Part shown: in pieces, positions 48,222 to 54,700 of the stretch
Layout: each line of letters starts with the position of its first letter
How positions within the stretch are numbered: the first letter of the stretch is position 1
From: Streptomyces flaveolus
GTDB lineage: Bacteria; Actinomycetota; Actinomycetes; Streptomycetales; Streptomycetaceae
Assembly: GCF_000716535.1 (NCBI RefSeq)
Contig: NZ_JNWV01000029.1
Coordinates: forward strand, 62,001-126,000
Length of the DNA: 64,000 bases
Reading direction: 5' to 3'
Notes under the pieces: model-generated
What the model saw: the letters and a program-made list of their open reading frames with translations, nothing else
Database searches by the model: none
What the model was told of the DNA's origin: nothing
Program-made: the position numbers and the translations under genes

Positions 48222-48806
48222 TCACAGGCCGGGGGCGCCCCACACCGGGAACCAGCGGCCCAGGTCCTGCTCGATCCGCAGGTCGTTCCCGAGTGTGGCC
48301 TTCAGTTGCAGTTCCAGCGCGGTGTCCCGCCGCTCGGCGGCGCCGGGCAGCGGGGCGAACGGATAGAACGTGCCGCGCTTGTAGAGGTAGACGAGCGCCA
48401 GCTTCCGGCCGGTGCCGTCCGTGAACCCGGCCAGCGAGCACAGCAGCTGCGGGCCGAAGCCGTTGACCTCCAGCGAACTGTTCACCGCGTGCAGATCGTT
48501 GACCAGCTCGGGCAGCTGGCCGGGGGAGCGCTGGGACACCAGCCAGGAGTAGCCGTAGGCGTCCCGGCGCAGCTCCACCGGCGGACCGGTCCGGTCGATG
48601 TCCGCGTCCAGCAGCGCCTGCACCTCACGGTGCATCTGCTCGAACGCCGCGCCCTCCACCGTGGCGAAGCACACCGCCCCGCCCCCGGTCGGCGTGAAGC
48701 CCGCCGCCACCTCCAGCGTCACGGCCGCCGACGGCAGCGCGAAGAGCTGGTCGAGATCGGGCGCGACCGGCTTCGTACGGCCCAGCAGGATGTCCAGCAG
48801 ACCCAC
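48222..48806 (-). CDS. pspAB: PspA-associated protein PspAB
   Basis: A 194-residue protein starting MGLLDILLGRTKPVAPDLDQLFALPSAAVTLE, with FEQMHREVQALLDAD and DAYGYSWLVSQRSP and the C-terminal LGRWFPVWGAPGL. It matches the actinobacterial family called PspAB, encoded next to htpX and tied to envelope-stress (phage-shock) functions. It starts 3 bases after the htpX stop, forming a two-gene operon. Confidence 0.8.
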   Translation of the reverse strand: MGLLDILLGRTKPVAPDLDQLFALPSAAVTLEVAAGFTPTGGGAVCFATVEGAAFEQMHREVQALLDADIDRTGPPVELRRDAYGYSWLVSQRSPGQLPELVNDLHAVNSSLEVNGFGPQLLCSLAGFTDGTGRKLALVYLYKRGTFYPFAPLPGAAERRDTALELQLKATLGNDLRIEQDLGRWFPVWGAPGL

Positions 48807-48809
48807 CGG

Positions 48810-49730
48810 TCAGCCCGCCTTCCCCGGGGTGGCGGCCTCGCCCAGCTCCGCCGAGATCCGGCCGAGCTGCTCCAGCCGCTGCTCCAGGGTCGGGTGCGTG
48901 GAGAAGAACCGCTCGATGCCGGGCTCCCGGCCGGTCGCCGGGGTGAAGTAGAACGCGTTGAACGCCTGGGCCGTGCGCAGGTCCTTGGTCGGGATCCGCG
49001 CGATCTCCCCGGAGACCTTGGTGAGCGCCGCCGCCAGCGCCGAGGGCCGGCCGGTCAGGTGCGCCGCCGCGCGGTCGGCCGCCAGCTCCCGGTACCGGGA
49101 CAGCGACCGGATCAGCAGGAAGCTGATCGCGTACACGGCCGCCGAGACGCCCAGGACCGCGGCGAAGACGGCGGCGGTGTTCTGGTCCCGGCGGCCGGAG
49201 CCGAAGACCTGGGAGTAGAAGGCGAACCGCACGATCAGGCCCGCGAGCACCCCGAGGAACGACGCGACCGTGATCACGGCGACGTCCTTGTGCGCCACGT
49301 GCGACAGCTCGTGCGCGAGCACGCCCTCCAGCTCCGCCGGCTCCAGCCGGCGCAGCAGCCCGGTGGTCACGCAGACGACCGCGTGGTCGGGGCTGCGCCC
49401 GGTCGCGAACGCGTTCGGCATGTCCATCGCGGACACGGCGACCACCGGTTTGGGCAGGTCCGCGATCGCGCACAGCCGGTCGACCACGGCGTGCAGCTCG
49501 GGATACTCCTCCCGCTCCACGACCCGCCCGCGCATGGCGAACATCGCGATCCGGTCGGAGAACCAGAACTGTGCCACGAACAGCGCCCCGATCAGGACGG
49601 CGACCAGCACCCAGGACTTCAGCAGCACGATCAGTGCGGCGACGAAGCCCACGTACAGCAGCCCGAGCAGGAACAGCGTGAGACCCATGCGCACGGTCAG
49701 TCGCCGATCGCTCCGGAACCGGCTCTGCAT
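48810..49730 (-). CDS. htpX: Membrane zinc metalloprotease HtpX
   Basis: A 306-residue M48 protease. Two N-terminal transmembrane helices (MGLTLFLLGLLYVGFVAALIVLL, VLVAVLIGALFVAQFWF), the zinc motif LAHELSHVAHKDV, third ligand region RYRELAADRAAAHLTG, and two more helices between them. It cleaves damaged membrane proteins. Start ATG 49730. Coupled to pspAB. Confidence 0.93.
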   Translation of the reverse strand: MQSRFRSDRRLTVRMGLTLFLLGLLYVGFVAALIVLLKSWVLVAVLIGALFVAQFWFSDRIAMFAMRGRVVEREEYPELHAVVDRLCAIADLPKPVVAVSAMDMPNAFATGRSPDHAVVCVTTGLLRRLEPAELEGVLAHELSHVAHKDVAVITVASFLGVLAGLIVRFAFYSQVFGSGRRDQNTAAVFAAVLGVSAAVYAISFLLIRSLSRYRELAADRAAAHLTGRPSALAAALTKVSGEIARIPTKDLRTAQAFNAFYFTPATGREPGIERFFSTHPTLEQRLEQLGRISAELGEAATPGKAG

Positions 49731-49828
49731 CTTGCATCACCCCGCAGTCAGGCACTCGTCCCGCTGTCCAGTGTGCACCTGCCGATTCCCATGAAGTGGT
49801 CCGGAACCGCCCTAGGCGGGGCAAAGGG

Positions 49829-50083
49829 TCAGTACGGAGAGCGCATCTGCGCGTACCCCAGCAGCACGATGACCACGGCCACGCAGCCGAGCACCACGGC
49901 CGTCGAGACCCAGGAGGACCGGCGCGGCACCGGGTCCGGGTCGGCGCGGAAGGGTGCCGGTTCCGGCGGGTTCTCCTTCCAGCGGGCGGCGAGCATCCGG
50001 GCCCGGGCGGAGGGCTCCTTGTGCTCGGCCGAGTTCGCCCAGGTGTGATCGAACTCGCGCTCCCAGTCGTCCTTTTCCGACAT
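49829..50083 (-). CDS. Small single-pass membrane protein
   Basis: An 84-residue protein: charged N-terminal half (MSEKDDWEREFDHTWANSAEHKEPSARARMLAARWKENPP) and one transmembrane helix (WVSTAVVLGCVAVVIVLLGYAQM). AGAGAGG lies upstream of ATG 50083. Conserved in Streptomyces; function unknown. Confidence 0.75.
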   Translation of the reverse strand: MSEKDDWEREFDHTWANSAEHKEPSARARMLAARWKENPPEPAPFRADPDPVPRRSSWVSTAVVLGCVAVVIVLLGYAQMRSPY

Positions 50084-50230
50084 CCCCGTTCAACCTCTCT
50101 CGTCCGACACGGTCCGGAGGGATGATCTCCCGACAATAGGAAGCCTGGGAAGCGGGAAAGGTTGCACGGATGGCGGAAGCGGGCCGGGTCGTACCGCCGG
50201 CGTCCGCACCGACCCGGGCCCGCGCACGCC

Positions 50231-50265
50231 GAGGCCCCGCCGTCCCGGGGGAGCGGCGGGGCCTC
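50231..50265 (-). terminator. Terminator of a displaced leftward gene
   Basis: GAGGCCCCGCCG (50231-50242) and CGGCGGGGCCTC (50254-50265) form a perfect 12-bp stem. No complete gene ends here; the nearest candidate is the leftward coding remnant with a stop at 50288. The rest of 50,084-50,442 holds only that remnant and short direct repeats. Confidence 0.75.
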
Positions 50266-50287
50266 GGTCAGCGCGTCAGCGCGTCTG

Positions 50288-50332
50288 TCACACGTCGAAG
50301 AAGTGATGATGCAGCGCCGCTACCTCGGGGCC
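50288..50332 (-). pseudogene. Possible 3' end of a chromosomal gene cut by element integration
   Basis: Read leftward, GPEVAALHHHFFDV precedes a TGA at 50290-50288, after an in-frame TAG at 50335. The strong terminator 22 bases downstream is placed as if it served this stop. The simplest explanation is that the body of the gene lies on the far side of the integrated element. Short and unproven. Confidence 0.35.
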
Positions 50333-50442
50333 CTATTCAGGAGGCCGCTGTGACCTGCGAGGACACTGTCGTTGTTCGTCGTTGTTGGTAGTCCTTGGCC
50401 ACCCTCGGACGGCCCACAGACGGCCCGGTGATGGGTGCAGAT

Positions 50443-51393
50443 CTAGTAGAGGAGATCGTATATATCCTCATCCGGCTCCGGAACCAGCTCATCGAATGCC
50501 CGCAGTAGTGGGTAACCGACGTCTGGCTCGACTGCGGCGATATAGCATGCCCAGCCCAACAGGCGATTCCGAAGCATCACCTCGCCCGCGCCGCCGAACT
50601 CTTTCATATAGGTGTAGTAACCGAATTTCGATATTACATGCAAGATCCATCGCATCTTACGCTTTACCTGACGCGGGATCCGTGGCCTGTCCGGATCGCC
50701 GACATACAAACCAGTGACGTATTGCGGACCGCCGCGGCGCATGAAAGCGGTTTTGCGCGTGTTTACCGACCAGCCGGCGTCGTCGAGGATTTGAGCGATA
50801 TCCACTGAATGGCGGTCAGTGACATCGCCGGAGAATGTCAGATCGTCCACATAGCGCGTAAACGACAAGCCCTCTGACTGTGCGTACTCGGCGAGGGACC
50901 GGTCTGTGCCCAGGAAGGCCAAATTGGACAAGAGGGGTGAAGTACTAAGTCCGATTGGTAGCTTGCCGCCGATGGTGACGAGATTGACGGCAATGTCCGC
51001 GGCTTTCTCTTCGTAGCCTTGCTCTCGCAACGTAGTCTTTATTGTTGCGGCGCCAATTGACGGAAAGAAATCCTCAAGATCGATGCGCAAAACGCACGGT
51101 TTTGCTAGGTGCTGACTGGCGTTGCTGATCGTAGAACGTCCGCGAACAAATCCGTGAACATGATTGGGCGGATCATACGAGAACAGGTGTAGAAAGCTTC
51201 GATGTAAATTCTTGCTAATGGTAGCGAAGGGTTCTCTCGGATTGAATACTTCTCGTATTCCGCCGTGCTTCTTGCGGTATATCCGCTGATCGTAGAGCCG
51301 CCCGGCGCCCGCAGGAAGAGCCAAGGATAGCGCTTCTAGAATTTCGACCGATACGCCGGCTTGCTCCGCCAGGTCATCAACCAAGTATGGCAC
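50443..51393 (-). CDS. Retron-type reverse transcriptase
   Basis: A 316-residue reverse transcriptase from GTG 51393 (preceded by GGGGGG). All palm motifs are present: RIYRKKHGGIREVFNP, HGFVRGRSTISNASQH (with the retron NAxxH motif near residues 91-95), LRIDLEDFFPSI, GLSTSPLLSNLAF, the catalytic RYVDDLTFSG (YVDD near 181-184) and the retron VTG triplet in QYVTGLYVGD (near 226). There is no maturase or endonuclease domain, so it is not a group II intron protein. Codons are richer in A/T than neighbours. It should copy a structured RNA into msDNA. DUF3800 lies just upstream on the same strand. Confidence 0.88.
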   Translation of the reverse strand: MPYLVDDLAEQAGVSVEILEALSLALPAGAGRLYDQRIYRKKHGGIREVFNPREPFATISKNLHRSFLHLFSYDPPNHVHGFVRGRSTISNASQHLAKPCVLRIDLEDFFPSIGAATIKTTLREQGYEEKAADIAVNLVTIGGKLPIGLSTSPLLSNLAFLGTDRSLAEYAQSEGLSFTRYVDDLTFSGDVTDRHSVDIAQILDDAGWSVNTRKTAFMRRGGPQYVTGLYVGDPDRPRIPRQVKRKMRWILHVISKFGYYTYMKEFGGAGEVMLRNRLLGWACYIAAVEPDVGYPLLRAFDELVPEPDEDIYDLLY

Positions 51394-51417
51394 TGCCCCC
51401 CCCTGTGATGGGACAAA

Positions 51418-51502
51418 GCGAGGTAGGGTCGCACTCCCATGCAAGGACTATCATGCAACGCACGCGAACTCGCGCACAACGTTGACCGCGACCCTACCTC
51501 GC
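51418..51502 (-). ncRNA. Candidate retron msr-msd RNA bounded by 15-nt inverted repeats
   Basis: On the minus strand GCGAGGTAGGGTCGC (51502-51488) and GCGACCCTACCTCGC (51432-51418) are perfectly complementary and lie in the 129-base gap between DUF3800 and the reverse transcriptase, where retron a1/a2 repeats are expected. Inside are a small hairpin (GCGCG-AGTT-CGCGT) and paired GCATG motifs. At 85 nt it is short for a retron RNA, so flanking bases may belong to it, or it may be another structured element. Confidence 0.45.
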
Positions 51503-51522
51503 ACGCACGATTGTATCATGCT

Positions 51523-52224
51523 TCAATGAAGTGGGTCTTTGCGGCTAGAGATGCGACCGTGCTCGAATGAATAGAGCATGGAAATGGACGGCTCGATCTC
51601 GCGGAATGCCCTATAGGCCCAGTCTTTCGGTTTTGTGGTGCAGCCCGCTTGGAGCCATCTACTTACTGCTGCCATGACATAGTCGATGATGGCCGTAGAC
51701 ATGTAGTCACTCTTGGCGACCATTGTGATCTTCAACTGCGGCAATGGTGTGGCTTTGCCGATCGTTTTGTAGGCCTGCCTGGCGACGTTACCGGGAAGTC
51801 GACGAATGATTGCCGCCATGCCCTCGCTCTGTTCTATGTAGCAAAGCAACTCAGATTCGCGGCGATGACGGATCAATAGATCACTCAGCAATTTCACATA
51901 CATGGACTCGATCGCCCCGGATTCCGTGTCGCTAGGGACACCTGTTCGATCGGTTACGACCATGTATGATCGAAAGAAGATGGTCCGCATGAGCTCTAGA
52001 AATGGACCGGAGACTTCTAGTGGATCGGTCGAGCTGTGAAAACCATTCTTGCGAAACTCTTCGAAGCTGGGAAGTCCGGCCAGGCTGCTCTTCGCAGATA
52101 GTCTTTTATGCAAATCCCGAATCTTCCCCTCTATGTCATCTGCGTCTTCACCCAGTTCAACCGCGCCGACGATCAGCGGCTGGGAGGTATTCCCGTTTCC
52201 TGACTCGTCCATAAATAGCTTCAC
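51523..52224 (-). CDS. DUF3800 protein, likely retron-associated effector
   Basis: A 233-residue protein starting (GTG) MKLFMDESGNGNTSQPLIVGAVEL. The N-terminal MDESG acidic motif, a central ELLCYIEQSEG and the C-terminal MVAKSDYMSTAIIDYVMAAVSRWL fit DUF3800, thought to have an RNase H-like fold and possibly nuclease activity. Codons ending in A/T are frequent, unlike the chromosome. AAAGG lies upstream of the start. Position and strand point to a module with the reverse transcriptase. The region 52,225-52,469 upstream shows no gene and may hold its promoter. Confidence 0.78.
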   Translation of the reverse strand: MKLFMDESGNGNTSQPLIVGAVELGEDADDIEGKIRDLHKRLSAKSSLAGLPSFEEFRKNGFHSSTDPLEVSGPFLELMRTIFFRSYMVVTDRTGVPSDTESGAIESMYVKLLSDLLIRHRRESELLCYIEQSEGMAAIIRRLPGNVARQAYKTIGKATPLPQLKITMVAKSDYMSTAIIDYVMAAVSRWLQAGCTTKPKDWAYRAFREIEPSISMLYSFEHGRISSRKDPLH

Positions 52225-52473
52225 CGCAAAGAGCCTTTCGTGAGGCCTGCTGCACGGCCGCCAAGCCGCCCAGCCGCGAGAGTTGCACCTTCATCGGATA
52301 CGGGACAACCCCTAGGTGGGAACTCGAAGAGCCATCGGGCCCCCCGCATCTCACGGGCCACGTCCCCACCCTCACCATTGGCAATAGGCCACTGTCGCAT
52401 CATCCCCGGACTTGTAGCGCTGGCCACCGGATACCGGTGGGGTGCGTCGCCTCGGTCTTCCTTACCGTCTCAA

Positions 52474-53165
52474 TCAGCTCGCGCGGCCCGCCTGCCTGTA
52501 GGCATCCAGTGCCGCGACGACCACGGATGGATCGCCGTCATACGCGAGGTGAGGCTCGTCAGGCTCCGGGGGTACGAAGCGATTTCGGTACCGCCGCAGG
52601 TCACTTTCGGAGAAGTAGATCGAGTTGGGATCGTGCGCGTGGGCTTCGTTGCGCTTGCTGATCCTCGCCCAAAGTTCGTCGTGGCTCGCTTCGAGATACA
52701 CGAGCACCGGGGCGGCGCCGGCGTCCTCGGCGATGGCTCGCCACCGGGCGCGGTCGTCCGGTGTCCAAAAGCCGTGGTCGACCACGACATCGTGCCCTGC
52801 CTGAAGGAGCTGCCGCAGTTCGACCGCCACATCCTCAAGCACCGGGCGTTCCAGGATCGGGAAAGTGCCCGGGGGAAGTCCACCCCGTACACACCGTGAC
52901 GCCGGTACATCTCTTCGTCCGGGCACAGGCGCACGAATCCTCGATCGGTGAGTGCTCGGGAAAGGGTGGTCTTACCTGAGCCGGGGAGGCCGGCCATGAG
53001 GACGCAGAACGGAGGGTGCTCGGACATCGGCCTCGTCAGGGTCTGGGAGATCACAGCCATTTCCGCTTCGGCTTCGGGGCTGAGCTGGCCAGTACGGCGA
53101 GCGGTGAGGAGAGCGCCCATGCGGTCTTCGAGCACACGTAGGAGCGTGTCGTCGACGGCTCTCAC
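52474..53165 (-). pseudogene. P-loop kinase/ATPase (AAA_33-like) with a frameshift
   Basis: From 53165 the frame reads LSPEAEAEMAVISQTL, PPFCVLMAGLPGSGKTTLSRAL (Walker A) and CPDEEMYRRHGVYGVDFP. It then goes out of frame at the C5 run at 52871-52875. The sensible continuation is in a second frame: PGTFPILERPVLEDVAVELRQLLQAGHDVVVDHGFW, then YLEASHDELWARISKRNEAHA, ending at 52474. One extra C (six instead of five) would join them as DFPPGTFP. It resembles small zeta-toxin-like or polynucleotide-kinase-like ATPases. Decayed gene, phase-variable tract, frameshifting or sequencing error are all possible. Confidence 0.75.
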
Positions 53166-53920
53166 TGGGAAACCTCAGATTCCGTCCGCCAGGTGCGACC
53201 GGGGCCTCCGAGGTCCACGCCGTACTCCACGACGTTGCTCTCGCTGTCGATGAACTTTGCCGTCATCACCACCACGGGTTCCGTCGGCAGGTTTTCGGGG
53301 TCCAGCTCCAAGAGCCGCGCGTCATCCGCTGTTAGCAGGCGCGCTGAGGCCGTGTCGATCCGATGAGTGATCGGAAGGCCGGTCGCCTCGGCGATGAGCT
53401 GGAGGGACGTACCTCCGGTCAGCCGCTCGCTTATGGCCAACTGCGGGATGAGCTTCCCGTAGCGAGCCGGAATCCATGACGTACTGTGCGCGACGATGCC
53501 GTGCCGGTCCCTGTACACCCGGCGCCGGCGGATCACGTCAGTGTGTGGCTCGGTACCAAGAGCCTGTGCCACATCCGGAGGTGCAGGCACGATGGCTGCC
53601 TCATGCGAATCGGACCTTTCGCCTGAGCCCCAACTTGAGCCGGTACGGCGACCTCGGTCCTGACGCTGAGATCCCGAAGACATCGGAGCGGGTCGGTCCA
53701 GAACCTCCGTCCCGATCCCGTGAATGCCCCTAACCAGGCCCTCGTTTCGCAACTTGCGTAGTGCCTTCTCGGCCGTAGCGGTGCTTACCCCCCACTCCTC
53801 CGAGAGGTTCTTGATGCTTGGCAGGAGTGATCCCGGCGGTAGCTGGCCGGACTCGATCAGCTCCGTGTAGTGGGCGGCAATCTTCGCGTACGGCGCCCGG
53901 TTGTCGGCCTGACCGGCCAT
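53162..53920 (-). CDS. GntR-family regulator with UTRA domain (KorSA-like)
   Basis: A 252-residue repressor: winged helix PYAKIAAHYTELIESGQLPPGSLLPSIKNLSEEWGVSTATAEKALRKLRNEGLVRG, then a UTRA ligand domain with VIRRRRVYRDRHGIVAHSTSWIPARYG and LTADDARLLELDPENLPTEPVVVM. In pSAM2-like elements a GntR protein (KorSA) represses transfer and replication. It overlaps the kinase start by 4 bp and sits beside the transfer operon promoter region with repeated AGGGAACC motifs. Confidence 0.88.
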   Translation of the reverse strand: MAGQADNRAPYAKIAAHYTELIESGQLPPGSLLPSIKNLSEEWGVSTATAEKALRKLRNEGLVRGIHGIGTEVLDRPAPMSSGSQRQDRGRRTGSSWGSGERSDSHEAAIVPAPPDVAQALGTEPHTDVIRRRRVYRDRHGIVAHSTSWIPARYGKLIPQLAISERLTGGTSLQLIAEATGLPITHRIDTASARLLTADDARLLELDPENLPTEPVVVMTAKFIDSESNVVEYGVDLGGPGRTWRTESEVSQ

Positions 53921-53940
53921 GTCGTCAGCTCCCTCATCAG

Positions 53941-54004
53941 CGGTTCCCTGCGGTTCCCTAGCTTACTGCTTGACACTGCAGGGAACCCTAGGGAACCCTA
54001 GGGA
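53941..54004. promoter_or_regulatory. Repeated (A)GGGAACC operator cluster
   Basis: CGGTTCCCT occurs at 53941 and 53951, and its complement AGGGAACCC at 53980 and 53990, ending in TAGGGA. The two direct-repeat pairs face each other across a TTGACA-containing spacer (53970). This is a good candidate for binding by the adjacent GntR protein, controlling its own gene and the transfer operon. Confidence 0.65.
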
Positions 54005-54055
54005 TGTGCCCGGAGGAAAGCCCGCGGGGGTGAGTACGAAGTGAGCGCCTGTGCC

Positions 54056-54070
54056 TTGAGAACTCAACAG
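54056..54070 (+). promoter_or_regulatory. Actinobacterial boxA/NusA antitermination motif
   Basis: TTGAGAACTCAACAG, followed by CGTGCC, matches the conserved leader motif of actinobacterial rRNA operons (GAGAACTCAATAG in mycobacteria), which NusA binds. It occurs here in the leader of the transfer operon, upstream of two strong hairpins. Confidence 0.65.
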
Positions 54071-54184
54071 CGTGCCTGGGAGGCCGTCCCTCCCCTGCCA
54101 ATAAGAGGACGGATGCGTGCGGGCGAGCCCCGGGCGCGACTGCACGACCAACCTCCGCAGCACTCGCTGCGGCCGGTTGCCTCC

Positions 54185-54207
54185 GCCGCTCGTCTCGCAC
54201 GAGCGGC
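54185..54207 (+). terminator. Leader hairpin 1
   Basis: GCCGCTCGT (54185-54193) pairs with ACGAGCGGC (54199-54207) around a 5-base loop. It lies in the untranslated leader after the boxA motif. Confidence 0.6.
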
Positions 54208-54243
54208 GCCGAGGGGAGCCGGATCTACCGACTTCAACGGCGC

Positions 54244-54273
54244 GCGGCTCCCGGGGTGCCTCCCGGGAGCCGC
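54244..54273 (+). terminator. Leader hairpin 2, terminator-like
   Basis: GCGGCTCCCGGG (54244-54255) pairs perfectly with CCCGGGAGCCGC (54262-54273), loop of six. It lies about 25 bases before the first Shine-Dalgarno sequence of the transfer operon and would block elongation unless bypassed. Confidence 0.7.
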
Positions 54274-54313
54274 TGTTCGGGCCGTTCCACCACTGAGAGG
54301 AACACGACCGCAG

Positions 54314-54700
54314 ATCATCACCCTGGACCGCACGCCGAGCGAGCTGGACGAACGCCGCATCCGCCGGGCCGCCTGGAGCGTCGGTCACGACCTCACCCTG
54401 GCCTGGCCCGCCCGCATCGCCGGCGGCGCCGGCATGGGGGTGCTGCTCGCGGCGGCCGGGCTGCTGCTGCGCTCGGTCCGCCCGAACCTGAGTGGCCGGC
54501 ACGGCTTCCCGTTGTGGGCCACGCTCACCGCGCACGAGATCGCCGACACCGTCTCGCGGGACCTGGCCGCCGACATCGCCGGCCTGTCCCGCCTGGCGGT
54601 CGCCAAGTTCACCTGCCTGCGTCGCGCGGTCGACCTCACCCTGGCCGGCGGCGCCCTGCTCGTGCTCGCGGTCCTGCTGGCGATGGGGGGTGCGGCGTGA
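54314..54700 (+). CDS. Spd-like membrane protein of the transfer operon, start unusual
   Basis: Coding sense begins around IITLDRTPSELDERRIRRAAWSVGHDLTLAWPARIAGGAGMGVLLAAAGLLLRSVR and ends in a hydrophobic segment AVDLTLAGGALLVLAVLLAM. AGAGGA lies at 54296, but there is no in-frame ATG, GTG or TTG close by; the first codons are ATC ATC at 54314. A longer reading from GTG 54041 would run through the leader hairpins and boxA and looks non-coding. Either a rare ATC start, or an ATG further in. Two or three transmembrane parts; probably plasmid-spread function. Confidence 0.6.
   Translation: MITLDRTPSELDERRIRRAAWSVGHDLTLAWPARIAGGAGMGVLLAAAGLLLRSVRPNLSGRHGFPLWATLTAHEIADTVSRDLAADIAGLSRLAVAKFTCLRRAVDLTLAGGALLVLAVLLAMGGAA

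Noticed and set aside
50281..50442. tRNA gene fragment as attachment site
   Set aside because: No TΨC arm, acceptor stem or CCA-like 3' end could be recognised on either strand.
50443..51502. Group II intron or diversity-generating retroelement
   Set aside because: The reverse transcriptase has no maturase or endonuclease domain, no intron ends are seen, and no template/variable repeat pair or accessory protein was found. Retron motifs are present.
52157..52427. Small frames in the gap upstream of DUF3800
   Set aside because: They overlap the DUF3800 start, contradict each other and have no ribosome site or domain.
54041..54313. N-terminal extension of the first transfer-operon gene from GTG 54041
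   Set aside because: It would translate across the boxA motif and both hairpins and gives unstructured Arg/Pro/Ala-rich sequence; non-coding leader is the better reading.
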